A DNA stretch of 64,000 bases, from assembly GCF_015476115.1 (NCBI RefSeq), contig NZ_CP064295.1, positions 490,001-554,000 on the forward strand, read 5' to 3'. The position numbers and the translations under genes were made by a program. Each line of letters begins with the position of its first letter. The stretch's first letter is position 1. The DNA is from Aegicerativicinus sediminis (GTDB lineage: Bacteria > Bacteroidota > Bacteroidia > Flavobacteriales > Flavobacteriaceae). Below are positions 21,511 to 31,164 of this stretch, piece by piece. A model generated the notes under the pieces. The model saw nothing but the letters and a program-made list of their open reading frames with translations. It had not been told where the DNA came from and searched no databases.

Positions 21511-21532
21511 CAATCCTAATAAAAACAGCAAT

Positions 21533-23224
21533 ATGCAGCTTTCAGAACAGGAGATTGTAAGAAGAGACAAATTAAAGCGATTAAAGGAATTGGGTATCAA
21601 TCCATATCCTGCAGATTTATTTAAGATAACGGATCATTCTAAAGGCATTAAGGCCAATTATGAAGAAGGTAAATCGGTAACCATTGCCGGAAGATTAATG
21701 TCTAGAAGGATCCAAGGTAATGCAAGTTTTGCTGAGCTTCAAGATTCAGAGGGAAGAATACAAGTGTATTTTAACCGAGATGAAATTTGTCCGACAGAAG
21801 ACAAGAGCAAGTATAACGAAGTATATAAAAAGCTTTTAGATATCGGTGATTTCATTGGTATAAATGGAACTCTTTTCACCACCAAGGTTGGTGAAAAAAC
21901 TGTTATGGTAAAAGACTTTACATTGCTTAGTAAAGCACTACGCCCCCTGCCACTCCCTAAAGTGGACGCTGAGGGTAACATCCATGATAAATTTGATGAT
22001 CCAGAATTGAGATACCGCCAACGCTATGCTGATTTGGTAGTAAACCCGCAGGTGAAAGAGGTATTTATAAAGCGTACAAAGCTCTTTAATGCTATGCGTG
22101 ACTTCTTTAATGACGCTGGATATTTTGAAGTTGAGACACCTGTCCTGCAACCAATCCCTGGTGGTGCGGCAGCACGACCTTTTGTAACACACCATAATAC
22201 CCTAGACATACCATTATACATGCGTATTGCCAACGAGCTTTATCTTAAAAGACTTATTGTTGGTGGCTTTGATGGGGTTTATGAGTTCTCTAAAAATTTC
22301 CGTAACGAAGGTATGGACCGCACACATAATCCAGAATTTACCGCAATGGAAATTTATGTGGCGTATAAGGATTACAATTGGATGATGGATTTCTGTGAGC
22401 AATTGTTGGAACATTGTGCAATAGCCGTCAATGGAACCACAAAAGCAACGTTTGGAAAACATGAAATTGACTTTAAGGCTCCGTATAAAAGAGTTACCAT
22501 GGCAGATGCCATAAAGGAACATACTGGTTTTGGTATCAATGGGAAATCTGAAGATGAGATACGAGAGGCGGCCGAAAAAATGGGTGTTGAGGTTGACGAT
22601 ACCATGGGTAAAGGCAAATTGATAGACGAAATATTTGGTGAAAAGTGTGAACCGCACTATATACAGCCTACCTTCATTACCGATTACCCAAAAGAAATGA
22701 GTCCATTATGTAAGGAACACAGAACAAATCCTGAATTAACGGAGCGTTTTGAATTGATGGTATGTGGAAAGGAAATCGCTAACGCATATTCAGAATTGAA
22801 CGACCCGATTGACCAAAGGGAACGTTTTGAACATCAATTAAAATTGGCGGAGAAAGGTGATGATGAGGCCACTCAATTTATAGATTACGATTTCTTAAGG
22901 GCCCTGGAATATGGGATGCCTCCAACATCAGGAATGGGAATTGGAATGGATAGATTGGTAATGTTTTTAACTAATAACCAAAGTATACAAGAGGTATTAT
23001 TCTTCCCCCAAATGAAACCAGAGCGCAAAATGCCTGCCATGACGGATGAAGAGAAAGAAGTTTTCTCCATACTGAAAGAACAATCCCCAATAGAACTTGA
23101 TACATTAAAAACGGCTTCAGGCTTGTCGAATAAAAAGTGGGATAAAACCATTAAAGGACTTACAAAACATGGCTTGGCGAAGGTGAGCAAGACGGATGAT
23201 ATCCTGCTCGTTGAACTAGCATAA
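21533..23224 (+). CDS. lysS: lysine--tRNA ligase, class II
   Basis: A 563-residue class II lysyl-tRNA synthetase that charges tRNA-Lys with lysine using ATP. It has an OB-fold anticodon-binding domain (about 50-150, with GRLMSRRIQG) and a catalytic core with motif 2 (FRNEGMDRTHNPEF, about 256-269) and motif 3 (GMGIGMDRLVM, about 470). The last 65 residues form an extra winged-helix-like tail (LKTASGLSNKKW region) beyond the usual end at about residue 500, as seen in other Bacteroidota enzymes. A clear terminator follows the stop. Confidence 0.97.
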   Translation: MQLSEQEIVRRDKLKRLKELGINPYPADLFKITDHSKGIKANYEEGKSVTIAGRLMSRRIQGNASFAELQDSEGRIQVYFNRDEICPTEDKSKYNEVYKKLLDIGDFIGINGTLFTTKVGEKTVMVKDFTLLSKALRPLPLPKVDAEGNIHDKFDDPELRYRQRYADLVVNPQVKEVFIKRTKLFNAMRDFFNDAGYFEVETPVLQPIPGGAAARPFVTHHNTLDIPLYMRIANELYLKRLIVGGFDGVYEFSKNFRNEGMDRTHNPEFTAMEIYVAYKDYNWMMDFCEQLLEHCAIAVNGTTKATFGKHEIDFKAPYKRVTMADAIKEHTGFGINGKSEDEIREAAEKMGVEVDDTMGKGKLIDEIFGEKCEPHYIQPTFITDYPKEMSPLCKEHRTNPELTERFELMVCGKEIANAYSELNDPIDQRERFEHQLKLAEKGDDEATQFIDYDFLRALEYGMPPTSGMGIGMDRLVMFLTNNQSIQEVLFFPQMKPERKMPAMTDEEKEVFSILKEQSPIELDTLKTASGLSNKKWDKTIKGLTKHGLAKVSKTDDILLVELA

Positions 23225-23246
23225 ATTATTATAAAAGTATTAAATG

Positions 23247-23270
23247 AGGAACCCAATTGGGTTCCTTTTT
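23247..23270 (+). terminator. lysS terminator
   Basis: An 8-bp perfect stem AGGAACCC/GGGTTCCT with AATT loop, followed by a T-run, starting 22 bases after the lysS stop. Confidence 0.8.
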
Positions 23271-23298
23271 ATTTTACTACAAACTTAGGCAACAACGA

Positions 23299-23601
23299 AT
23301 GCAACCTCATTATAATTTTGGGGATATGCAATTCACTCGATATTATAGTCAGTTTATTAAGGCTAACGGAGTTCCCCATCTCAATTTGGAGCAACATCAA
23401 CGTTTGTTTAATATCATTTCTTTGGAAAGTCGATTGAAAGAACTCAAGGATTGGAGTATAAAATTTAAAAATTCTTCCTTAGAGCGAGAAAACGAATACA
23501 GGATGTTTCTCCTTAGAAATAAAATTGATGCTCTTACAAACAAAAAATATCCTAAAGATGTATTAGCTATAATGCTACAAAAATCTGAAATTGACCAATA
23601 A
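23299..23601 (+). CDS. hypothetical protein
   Basis: A 100-residue frame from ATG 23299. The longer frame begins with TTG inside the lysS terminator and is not credible; ATG 23326 (91 residues) is another option. The protein is basic and mostly helical (about 30-100), rich in Lys, Glu and Asn, with no signal peptide, membrane segment or motif that I recognise. It lies 20 bases before the TfoX-domain gene on the same strand, so the two may be co-transcribed. Confidence 0.5.
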   Translation: MQPHYNFGDMQFTRYYSQFIKANGVPHLNLEQHQRLFNIISLESRLKELKDWSIKFKNSSLERENEYRMFLLRNKIDALTNKKYPKDVLAIMLQKSEIDQ

Positions 23602-23621
23602 AAGTCATCTTAATTATACAT

Positions 23622-23969
23622 ATGGCATATTCTGAATACTTAGCTGAACGAATTGAAAACTCCTTGAAAAAAGAGGTTGAATACGAAACCAAAAAAATGA
23701 TGGGTGGCTTAGTTTTTATGGTTTTTGGACACATGTGTTTGGGAATAAGTAGAGATAAGAATACGGATGAAGATCGATTAATGATAAGGTGCGGTAAAGA
23801 ACATTATGATCAGTTATTAAAATTACCAGGCGCACGTATCATGGATTTCACGGGTAAACCAATGAAAGGGTTTCTTCATATTTACCCAGATGGATTTGAC
23901 CATAACAGGGATTTAGAATTTTGGATTACTCAAGCCTTATCTTTCAACAAAACCCTTAGGCAACCATAA
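23622..23969 (+). CDS. TfoX N-terminal-domain protein
   Basis: A 115-residue cytoplasmic protein matching the TfoX/Sxy N-terminal domain: KKMMGGLVFMVFGHMCLGI near residues 25-43, a strand-rich centre with LMIRCGKEHYD, and the terminal PMKGFLHIYPDG segment. TfoX activates competence genes in gammaproteobacteria, but stand-alone N-terminal domains are widespread and have no known role. I would not infer competence. It lacks the C-terminal domain of full TfoX. Confidence 0.8.
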   Translation: MAYSEYLAERIENSLKKEVEYETKKMMGGLVFMVFGHMCLGISRDKNTDEDRLMIRCGKEHYDQLLKLPGARIMDFTGKPMKGFLHIYPDGFDHNRDLEFWITQALSFNKTLRQP

Positions 23970-24103
23970 ATTATAGGTTTGAGTTTGTTTGTGAATGAAC
24001 CAATTTAAATAAGTTAAAAATACCTTAAAAAAAGTTTCAGATTTGCTAATACCTTAGGGTATTAATTAAATTCACCGTCTTAACTACAAATAAAACTTTT
24101 ATT

Positions 24104-26593
24104 GTGAAAAACATTACCATAAGACTTGCATTTGCGCTCTTAGCAGTGTTCTCTATTTCATGTAACACTGCTAAAAAAGCTGGTGCCAAAAAACCTGAAG
24201 GCACTCAGACCGAAGCGAAAAAACCAGGCAAGGATGACATTCAACCCTATGCCAAAGTAATTACCAAAGACGCAGTATCAGATGAAGGACTTTTTAAAGT
24301 TCATAAAATCGATGAGAGGTTTTTTTATGAGATTCCAGATAGCCTTTTTGAAAGAGAAATGCTTATGGTTACAAGAATCGCAAAAACTGCAAGTGGCTTA
24401 GGCTTTGGCGGCGGTAAACAAAATGAACAAGTTTTAAGGTGGCAAAAACGAGACAAAAAAGTTGTGCTTAGAGTGGTTTCCCACAATGTTACAGCTTCTG
24501 ATTCTTTGCCTATCCATGAAGCAGTTGTAAATTCCAACTTCGAACCTGTACTTTATACATTTCCTATTAAGGCATTTAGTAAAGACAGCACTGCAACTGT
24601 AATTGAAGTTACTCCACTTTTTGAAAATGATATCAAACCACTTGGCCTTCCACAGCGTAGTAGAGAAGGTTTAAAGGTTTCGAGAATGGAATCTAATCAA
24701 TCTTATATTGAAAGCATTAAAAGTTATCCATTGAATATTGAAACAAGGCACGTAAAAACCTATGCCTCTGGCAGACCTCCCTCTAATTCAAGTACTGGGA
24801 CGGTATCTTTGGAATTGAACAATTCTATGATTCTTCTTCCTAAAGTACCCATGAAGCGTCGTTATTTTGATGAGCGAGTAGGTTGGTTTACCTCTTCTAC
24901 TACAGATTATGGATTGGAAGATCAGCGTAGCCGTTCACTCACCTACCTTGACAGATGGAGACTTGAGGTGAAGCCAGAAGACATGGAAAAATTCAAAAGA
25001 GGTGAATTGGTTGAACCTAAAAAACAGATTGTTTATTATATAGACCGTGCAACTCCTGAAAAATGGAGAAAATATATAAAACAAGGTATTGAGGATTGGC
25101 AGGTTGCATTTGAAGCTGCAGGTTTTAAAAATGCAATTATTGCTAAAGATCCGCCAACTGTTGAAGAAGACCCAGATTGGACTCCAGAGGATGTTCGTTA
25201 TTCTGTGGTACGTTATTTAGCATCTCCAATACCTAATGCCAATGGTCCACACGTAACTGACCCGCGTTCTGGTGAAATTTTAGAAAGCGATATCAATTGG
25301 TACCATAATGTAATGTCTCTTTTACGTGGTTGGTTCTTTGTTCAAACTGCTGCGATCAACCCAGATGCACAAAGTCCGGAGTTTAAGGATGAAGTAATGG
25401 GACGCTTAATTCGCTTTGTATCTTCTCATGAAGTAGGGCACACTCTTGGATTACCTCATAATATGGGAAGTAGTGTAGCCTACCCTGTTGAGAAACTTAG
25501 AGACGCTGCCTTTACCCAAAAGTATGGAACAGCACCTTCCATCATGGATTATGCACGTTTCAATTATGTTGCCCAGCCAGGTGATGAGGGTGTGGCATTA
25601 ATGCCAAATATTGGCGTATACGATAAATATGCCATTAAGTGGGGTTATCGCCCAATTCCTGAAGCTACAACGGTTGAACAGGAGAACAAGATTTTAGACA
25701 GCTGGATAATGGAACATGCCGGAGATCCGATGTATCGTTTCGGTCATCAACAAGCTGGAGAGGTTGTAGACCCAAGTTCACAAACCGAAGATTTAGGAGA
25801 CGATGCGATTCTAGCGTCAGAATATGGTATTAAGAACCTTAAAAGGATCGTCCCTAATCTGATTAAATGGACAACCGAACCAGGAAAAGATTACGAGGAT
25901 TTAGATGAAATGTACGGTCATGTTATTTCTCAATTTAACCGATACATGGGTCATGTTTCTAACAATGTTGGTGGAGTTTACGAATATTATAAAACAGCTG
26001 ATCAGGAAGGTGCTGTCTATACCCCAGTTCCTAAAGATCATCAAAAAAATGCATTACAATTTGTTATAGATAATTTGTTTGAAACACCTGAATGGTTAAT
26101 CGATAAGGATATTTTCAATAGAATTGAATATTCTGGTTCAGTTGAAAGAATTAGAAGCCTACAGGTTCGAAGCTTAAACAATATACTCAGTTTAGGTAAA
26201 ATGGCAAGAATGATCGAAAATCAAACCTTAAACGGCAGAGAAGCTTATGCCTTAACCGATATGATGGAGGATTTACGTTCAGGAATTTGGACTGAATTAA
26301 GAACAGGAAGGTCTATAGATACTTACAGAAGAAACCTTCAAAGAGCTTATATTGATAGGCTAGCATATTTAATGACTGCTGGTAACCAACAGGCTCCTAC
26401 TGGAAGTGCTTATGCAAAAGGAACCACGGTAAATACAAGTCAATCTGATATTCGCGCTATTGCAAGGGCTGAGTTGGTTCAACTTCAACGATCAATTAGA
26501 AGCGGATTGTCTAGAACAGGAGACAACCTAAGCAGAATTCATTTACAAGATGCTTTAGAACGCATCGATCTAATCCTGAATCCTGTGAAATAA
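24104..26593 (+). CDS. zinc-dependent metalloprotease lipoprotein (DUF5117/DUF4953 type)
   Basis: An 829-residue putative lipoprotein starting at GTG, with lipobox Cys near residue 20 (FSISCN). The N-terminal DUF5118/DUF5117-like regions (about 45-400) are followed by a zincin catalytic domain with HEVGHTLGLPH at residues 442-452, an HExxHxxGxxH metzincin-like zinc site, and a downstream PSIMDYARF Met-turn-like segment (about 481-489). The C-terminal half matches DUF4953. The protein would be anchored in the outer envelope. Substrate unknown. A good terminator follows. Confidence 0.88.
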   Translation: MKNITIRLAFALLAVFSISCNTAKKAGAKKPEGTQTEAKKPGKDDIQPYAKVITKDAVSDEGLFKVHKIDERFFYEIPDSLFEREMLMVTRIAKTASGLGFGGGKQNEQVLRWQKRDKKVVLRVVSHNVTASDSLPIHEAVVNSNFEPVLYTFPIKAFSKDSTATVIEVTPLFENDIKPLGLPQRSREGLKVSRMESNQSYIESIKSYPLNIETRHVKTYASGRPPSNSSTGTVSLELNNSMILLPKVPMKRRYFDERVGWFTSSTTDYGLEDQRSRSLTYLDRWRLEVKPEDMEKFKRGELVEPKKQIVYYIDRATPEKWRKYIKQGIEDWQVAFEAAGFKNAIIAKDPPTVEEDPDWTPEDVRYSVVRYLASPIPNANGPHVTDPRSGEILESDINWYHNVMSLLRGWFFVQTAAINPDAQSPEFKDEVMGRLIRFVSSHEVGHTLGLPHNMGSSVAYPVEKLRDAAFTQKYGTAPSIMDYARFNYVAQPGDEGVALMPNIGVYDKYAIKWGYRPIPEATTVEQENKILDSWIMEHAGDPMYRFGHQQAGEVVDPSSQTEDLGDDAILASEYGIKNLKRIVPNLIKWTTEPGKDYEDLDEMYGHVISQFNRYMGHVSNNVGGVYEYYKTADQEGAVYTPVPKDHQKNALQFVIDNLFETPEWLIDKDIFNRIEYSGSVERIRSLQVRSLNNILSLGKMARMIENQTLNGREAYALTDMMEDLRSGIWTELRTGRSIDTYRRNLQRAYIDRLAYLMTAGNQQAPTGSAYAKGTTVNTSQSDIRAIARAELVQLQRSIRSGLSRTGDNLSRIHLQDALERIDLILNPVK

Positions 26594-26614
26594 TATAGTT
26601 TTAGTTTAATACCT

Positions 26615-26653
26615 AAAAAGGGTGACCAAATTAAAAAATGGCCACCCTTTTTT
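26615..26653 (+). terminator. terminator of the metalloprotease gene
   Basis: AAAAAGGGTG (26615-26624) pairs with CACCCTTTTT (26643-26652), the stem extending over one mismatch to CC/GG, followed by T-rich sequence. It is 22 bases past the stop. Confidence 0.75.
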
Positions 26654-26873
26654 AATTTAATTCAATTTTAACCCAATGATTGTTTCTGTAAAAAAAGCCA
26701 ATTTTTTTCTAGATGTGCCAGTTCGTCTTTACACTATAATCAAATGATCACTCTAATTTTTCATCATTTTTAGAATGGAGAACTTTCAGTTAATATTTGT
26801 TAAAATCTGAATTTGAATTAAACCTCACCGCATTCTAACTGTCTTAAGACTATAAACATTAATCTAAAAACAA

Positions 26874-27344
26874 ATGAAAAAAATATTAATAATTGGGATT
26901 GCTCTCTTAGCCCTTCAAGTTAGCGCCCAAGAAAAGAAAGATCGAAAAAGAGGAGAAATGAGAATGGAGCGCATGGATAAAATGAAAAACATGACTCCTG
27001 AGGAACGTGCAGAATTGGCTACTGACCGTATGACTAAAGCTTTAGAACTTACCACCGAACAACAGGCAAAAGTAAAGGCACTCCATCTAAAACAAGCTGA
27101 AAAACAGCAAAAAATGATGGCTGAAAGAAAAGCTGCTAGAAAAGTTGCTGAAGCTGAAAGACCAACAAAAGAGCAAATGCAAGCTTTTAGACAAGAGCGT
27201 ATGAATGCTAGGGAAGAAATGAAAACTGAACTAAAAGGTATCTTAACGGAAACTCAATTTAATAAATGGGAAACTCACCAAGATAGAATGAGAGAACGAG
27301 GTGATAAAATGAGAAAACGAAGAAATCCTGAAGGAAGAAAATAA
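26874..27344 (+). CDS. secreted Spy/CpxP-like helical protein (DUF4890)
   Basis: A 156-residue exported protein with a signal peptide to about residue 18 (QVSAQ). The rest is extremely charged (Lys, Arg, Glu, Met-rich) and helical, with an LTTEQQAKVKALH segment and a second LTETQFNKWE segment. These LTxxQ pairs are typical of Spy/CpxP LTxxQ proteins and of DUF4890 in Bacteroidota. Spy proteins are periplasmic chaperones induced by envelope stress; that role is only inferred here. A 10-bp palindrome, GTCTTAAGAC (26841-26850), lies 24 bases upstream of the start. Confidence 0.75.
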   Translation: MKKILIIGIALLALQVSAQEKKDRKRGEMRMERMDKMKNMTPEERAELATDRMTKALELTTEQQAKVKALHLKQAEKQQKMMAERKAARKVAEAERPTKEQMQAFRQERMNAREEMKTELKGILTETQFNKWETHQDRMRERGDKMRKRRNPEGRK

Positions 27345-27370
27345 TCCCCCATTTACTTCTATATATATCC

Positions 27371-27405
27371 GAAAACCGTCAAATTATTGGCGGTTTTCAT
27401 TTTTA
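27371..27405. terminator. convergent terminator (Spy-like gene / hemL)
   Basis: A 12-bp stem with one wobble pair (27371-27382 with 27387-27398) and loop ATTA, followed by CATTTTTAC on the plus strand. It separates the plus-strand Spy-like gene from the convergent hemL. Confidence 0.7.
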
Positions 27406-28692
27406 CAACGTTTGCAAAACCTTGTTGCTAGCCTCAATTGTTTTGTCTAAATCTTCATATGTTAAAGCATCGCATATAAACCAGGTTTCAAAAGCACTTG
27501 GAGCGATATAAATTCCGTTTGCTAACATACCATGGAAATATTTTTTAAAATACTCATTATTAGCATTGGCAGAAGTTTCAAAATCGATTACTGGTTTCTC
27601 ATTAAAATGAACCGAAAGCATTGAACCAAGTTGATTAATAGTGTATGGCAAACCACTTTCCTTCAAACCATCATCAATACCCTTTCGCAAATATTCAGTT
27701 TTTTCGTCAAGACGTTTAAAGATATCCGTATCGGCTTCCAAAGATTTTAGCATTGCAAGACCAGCAGCCATTGCCAATGGATTACCACTAAGTGTACCTG
27801 CTTGATAAACTTTTCCCAATGGAGCCAAATGCTCCATAATTTCATTTCGTGCGGCAAAAGCTCCAACAGGCATTCCACCTCCGATAACTTTGCCGAAACA
27901 GAGAATGTCAGCATTTACACCAAAGCGCTCTTGAGCCCCACCTTTAGCTAGCCTGAATCCAGTCATTACCTCATCAAAAATTAAAAGGATATTGTTTTTA
28001 TCGCATAAACGTCTTAATCCTTCCAAAAAGCCATCTCCAGGTGGAATACAACCCATATTTCCTGCCACCGGTTCCAAAATAATACAAGCAATCTCACCAA
28101 TATTTGAAGAAATAATTTCTTCCACATGCTCCAAATCATTATACCTAGCCAATAAGGTATCCATTGCTGTACCCTGGGTAACACCCGGGCTATTTGGACT
28201 GCCAAATGTTACTGCGCCACTTCCAGCTTGTATTAAAAAGGAATCGCTATGGCCATGGTAACATCCAGCAAATTTGATAATTTTCGAACGGCCTGTATAA
28301 CCTCTTGCCAAACGAACAGCACTCATACAAGCTTCAGTGCCAGAATTAACAAAACGGATTTTATCAATATTAGGAACCATATTTATGGCCAATTGGGCGA
28401 TTTCTGTCTCAATTTCAGTAGGCATACCAAATGAGGTGCCCTTTTTAGCCATTTCGATTATAGCATCGATTACAGGAGGATATGCATGACCCAGAATCAT
28501 TGGACCCCATGAATTGATATAGTCTATAAATCGGTTGCCGTCAGCATCAAAGACATAGGGGCCTTTGGCCCTATCGGCAAAAATTGGTGTTCCGCCAACT
28601 GCCTTAAAAGCCCTAACTGGAGAATTTACGCCACCGGGTAGAACCTTCAATGCATCCGCAAATAAGGCACTACTTCGTTGATATAATTTCAT
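27403..28692 (-). CDS. hemL: glutamate-1-semialdehyde 2,1-aminomutase
   Basis: A 429-residue PLP enzyme that isomerises glutamate-1-semialdehyde to 5-aminolevulinate, the C5 entry to heme and other tetrapyrroles. The PLP-binding Lys is Lys-268 in [13 protein letters not shown]; other conserved parts are [10 protein letters not shown] (about 20-29) and [17 protein letters not shown] (about 114-130). Length is normal. It is the last gene of a minus-strand operon; its ATG overlaps the stop of the glucosaminidase gene by one base. hemA and other heme genes are not in the window. Confidence 0.97.
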   Translation of the reverse strand: MKLYQRSSALFADALKVLPGGVNSPVRAFKAVGGTPIFADRAKGPYVFDADGNRFIDYINSWGPMILGHAYPPVIDAIIEMAKKGTSFGMPTEIETEIAQLAINMVPNIDKIRFVNSGTEACMSAVRLARGYTGRSKIIKFAGCYHGHSDSFLIQAGSGAVTFGSPNSPGVTQGTAMDTLLARYNDLEHVEEIISSNIGEIACIILEPVAGNMGCIPPGDGFLEGLRRLCDKNNILLIFDEVMTGFRLAKGGAQERFGVNADILCFGKVIGGGMPVGAFAARNEIMEHLAPLGKVYQAGTLSGNPLAMAAGLAMLKSLEADTDIFKRLDEKTEYLRKGIDDGLKESGLPYTINQLGSMLSVHFNEKPVIDFETSANANNEYFKKYFHGMLANGIYIAPSAFETWFICDALTYEDLDKTIEASNKVLQTL

Positions 28693-29513
28693 TATTTATT
28701 TGTTCTAATAATTAAAACTTGCCCTATGGATAAGTTGGTTCCATTTATGGCATTAAGTGTTTGTATGTCTTGAACCGTTACACCATAACGTCTAGAAATT
28801 GAATAAAGAGTATCCCCTTTTTCAACTGTATGTCTATCTGGTTCCACAATAACGGTTTGGAAATCTCGACCAAGGACCATACTATCAAATTGGTTGAGTT
28901 GATATCGCTCTATAAGGCCAATTAATTTTTCGGGATACTTTCTATCTGTTGCATAACCAGCCGCCCTTAATCCTTTCGCCCATCCTTTATAATCACTCTT
29001 TTTAAGTTTGAACAGGTCTGAATAGCGACCTCGGTTGGACAAAAAAATTGAATGATCTTCAAAAGATCTATGTGGGTGATCATATTTTCTGAAACATTCC
29101 TGTTTACGATCATCATCGTGATAGATTTTTTCTCCCGTCCAATCATGACATTTAATACCAAAATGATTGTTTGCCTCAATGGAAAGACGACCGCGACCTG
29201 ATCCTGATTCTAAAATTCCTTGAGCCAATGTAATACTCGCCGGAATACCGTAGCGTCTCATTTCTTCCATTGCAATACCCCTATAAGTAGCGATATATTC
29301 TTCAACAGTTGAGGTGTAAGATTTCTTGGTAATAGCTACAGTCGGCTTAGATTCTGAAGAAATCTGCACAGAAGGTTGCCCTACGGTACCTTCTATTTTT
29401 GCAACTCTCTCCGTATAGTTACGCTGCTTATTTTTTTTGGTGACAACACCGTGCTTGGACTTACATCCTACAAAAATGGTGCATACTAAAATTACAATGA
29501 GGGTCCTTTTCAT
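28692..29513 (-). CDS. peptidoglycan glucosaminidase (GH73) with LysM
   Basis: A 273-residue lipoprotein with lipobox Cys at about 17 (FVGCKS). Residues 75-215 form a GH73-type glucosaminidase domain, with catalytic Glu in [11 protein letters not shown] (about 97-107) and the [12 protein letters not shown] segment. Residues 225-271 form one LysM domain ([16 protein letters not shown]) for binding peptidoglycan. It would cut N-acetylglucosaminyl bonds in the cell wall. It overlaps the deaminase gene by four bases upstream (ATGA) and hemL by one base downstream. Confidence 0.88.
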   Translation of the reverse strand: MKRTLIVILVCTIFVGCKSKHGVVTKKNKQRNYTERVAKIEGTVGQPSVQISSESKPTVAITKKSYTSTVEEYIATYRGIAMEEMRRYGIPASITLAQGILESGSGRGRLSIEANNHFGIKCHDWTGEKIYHDDDRKQECFRKYDHPHRSFEDHSIFLSNRGRYSDLFKLKKSDYKGWAKGLRAAGYATDRKYPEKLIGLIERYQLNQFDSMVLGRDFQTVIVEPDRHTVEKGDTLYSISRRYGVTVQDIQTLNAINGTNLSIGQVLIIRTNK

Positions 29514-30421
29514 ACTTCCAACAATGGTAAATTTTTCTTTTTTAAAACTTCATTCATTCCAACAATACCTTGCAATCCACCTGTATGAATTCCTAAAATG
29601 TTGCTACCCTCCGGAAAATAACCTTTCGAAATCAGGTCGTAAATTCCGAAAAACATTTTACCTGTATATATAGGATCAAGTGGAATATCGGTTTCTTTCT
29701 TGAATGTGTTAATAAATCGAATTAATTCAGTATTTATTTTTCCATAACCACCAAAATGGTAATCCTGGATGAGCTTCCAATTGGTCGCTTGAGCAAATTT
29801 AGCAATATCATCTCGGAGGAAATCCCCTTTTAATGAGGAAAATCCAAGAACTTGTTGACGAGGTTTTGAACAATTAACAATTCCAGCCACGGTTCCACCT
29901 GTACCAACAGAACAACAAATATGTGTGAATCGATTGGTTGAATCGTCCAAAATTTCCTCACATCCTTTTATTGCCAATTCATTTGTCCCACCTTCAGGGA
30001 TCAAATAAAAATCCCCAAATTCATCCCGTAATTTAGAAATGAATAAATCCGAAGATTTTAATCTATATTCAGATCTTATGATGAATTTTAACTGCATACC
30101 AGCATCAACAGCCAATTGCAAAGTATGATTTAAATTTTGGGCTTCTAATTCTTCTCCCCTTATAACCCCGATTGTTTTAAACCCATTGAACTTTCCAGCA
30201 AAAGCTACAGCAGCAACATGATTAGAAAAAGCTCCGCCGAAGGTAACCAGGGTATTCTTCCCCCGTTTTGATGCAGCTTCAAGATTGTATTTTAATTTTC
30301 GATATTTATTACCTGAAATTTGTGGATGTATTAAATCTTCTCTTTTAATTGTCAAGGTAATGCCCTTGCTATTACTTAATGGAATATCAATTAGAACACT
30401 ACGCTTTGGATCAGGTTTCAT
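29510..30421 (-). CDS. PLP-dependent deaminase (ACC deaminase/D-cysteine desulfhydrase family)
   Basis: A 303-residue PLP enzyme of the tryptophan-synthase-beta fold. The PLP Lys is in ISGNKYRKLKYN (about 36-47), followed by the phosphate-binding VTFGGAFSNH segment. Family members deaminate 1-aminocyclopropane-1-carboxylate or cleave D-cysteine; this sequence cannot decide between them. I start at 30421: its ATG shares one base with the stop of the upstream HExxH gene (TAATG). The longer frame would overlap that gene by 25 bases. Second gene of the operon ending in hemL. Confidence 0.85.
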   Translation of the reverse strand: MKPDPKRSVLIDIPLSNSKGITLTIKREDLIHPQISGNKYRKLKYNLEAASKRGKNTLVTFGGAFSNHVAAVAFAGKFNGFKTIGVIRGEELEAQNLNHTLQLAVDAGMQLKFIIRSEYRLKSSDLFISKLRDEFGDFYLIPEGGTNELAIKGCEEILDDSTNRFTHICCSVGTGGTVAGIVNCSKPRQQVLGFSSLKGDFLRDDIAKFAQATNWKLIQDYHFGGYGKINTELIRFINTFKKETDIPLDPIYTGKMFFGIYDLISKGYFPEGSNILGIHTGGLQGIVGMNEVLKKKNLPLLEV

Positions 30422-30744
30422 TACAGAAAATTCAAAAATCCCCAAAATTTTCGATTGGCTAGATAGGAAAAATCATTTTCGTTTTCATAGCATTCCCTTT
30501 CAAAGGAAATATTTCGGTAGGCTAAGGTCTTGTCTCTAAACTTAAGATAGTTGATTACATATTCAATACCATACCAAATAAAAAAAGGTAGCACAAATAG
30601 TTCTAATTGCTGTCTTAAATGAATTTTTTCATGATTTATTAGGGCTTCGTCAAGGCAACATTCTTTCCATTTTAAAAACACGAATGGAAAAACAGTTAAA
30701 GCAGAATAACCTTTTGGCACAAGAAATTTAGATTGAATTCGCAT
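30421..30744 (-). CDS. small membrane protein with HExxH motif
   Basis: A 107-residue protein. Residues 38-42 are HEKIH, an HExxH zinc-protease-type motif, followed at once by a hydrophobic helix (about 47-66, LELFVLPFFIWYGIEYVINY) and then an RNISFERECYENE segment (about 77-89), whose acidic residues could be further metal ligands. I know of similar short proteins in flavobacteria but no named family. It could be a minimal membrane zinc peptidase related to the M48/M56 type; activity is unproven. It opens the operon that continues to hemL. Confidence 0.6.
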   Translation of the reverse strand: MRIQSKFLVPKGYSALTVFPFVFLKWKECCLDEALINHEKIHLRQQLELFVLPFFIWYGIEYVINYLKFRDKTLAYRNISFERECYENENDFSYLANRKFWGFLNFL

Positions 30745-30769
30745 GAACTTTAATAATCAAAATCAAGAC

Positions 30770-30777
30770 CAAAGTTA
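30770..30777 (-). promoter_or_regulatory. -7 element of the HExxH-to-hemL operon
   Basis: The minus strand reads TAACTTTG (TAnnTTTG) 25 bases before the first gene of the four-gene operon. No convincing -33 was seen. Confidence 0.4.
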
Positions 30778-30824
30778 ATGCAATGAAAATAATGAAAGGG
30801 ATTTTATTTCAATCGACAGCTTTA

Positions 30825-30832
30825 TATCTTTG
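30825..30832 (+). promoter_or_regulatory. -7 element of the DUF5522 gene
   Basis: TATCTTTG, an exact TAnnTTTG match, only 4 bases before the ATG at 30837. It lies inside the longer possible frame and therefore argues for the short start. Confidence 0.5.
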
Positions 30833-30836
30833 CAGC

Positions 30837-31004
30837 ATGCACGAAAAGCCGAAAGTCGAGGAAGGAGATTTCTATATCACACCGGAAGGATATCGCTGTT
30901 TTACCGAACAATACCACTTAAAGCGCGGATATTGTTGTGAAAGTGGCTGTCGCCACTGCCCTTATGGATATAACACAAAACGAAACACTTATAATTCTAA
31001 ATAA
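30837..31004 (+). CDS. DUF5522 small cysteine-rich protein
   Basis: A 55-residue protein matching DUF5522: EEGDFYITPEGYRCFTEQYH followed by LKRGYCCESGCRHCPYGY, with four Cys and one His in CCxxxCRHC that could bind a metal ion. Function unknown. The longer frame from 30783 adds 18 residues but swallows an exact promoter -7 box, so the inner ATG is preferred. Confidence 0.85.
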   Translation: MHEKPKVEEGDFYITPEGYRCFTEQYHLKRGYCCESGCRHCPYGYNTKRNTYNSK

Positions 31005-31164
31005 AATATAGTTTTTCTTTTTTAAAAAGCGAAACTAAAAGTCCAACAAACTTCAAATTGCTCAATAACCATAGGTAATCGGCATGATTGTTGAGGTATT
31101 AAATTTGGGTATACATCATTATCCAATATTTAGTAATTTCGTAATAACCCATTTAAAAAATCCT

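Noticed and set aside
22214-22657. 147-residue minus-strand frame inside lysS
   Set aside because: It is antisense to the catalytic core of lysS and has no recognisable domain or start context.
23257-23298. TTG-initiated N-terminus of the hypothetical gene before the TfoX-domain gene
   Set aside because: It begins within the lysS terminator hairpin; the ATG at 23299 is more plausible.
23622-23969. Natural competence regulator
   Set aside because: Only the N-terminal TfoX domain is present and stand-alone versions have no proven link to competence; no com genes are in the window.
26841-26850. GTCTTAAGAC palindrome before the Spy-like gene as a regulatory site
   Set aside because: Short, single-copy 10-base palindromes are expected by chance in AT-rich DNA; no second copy was seen near related genes.
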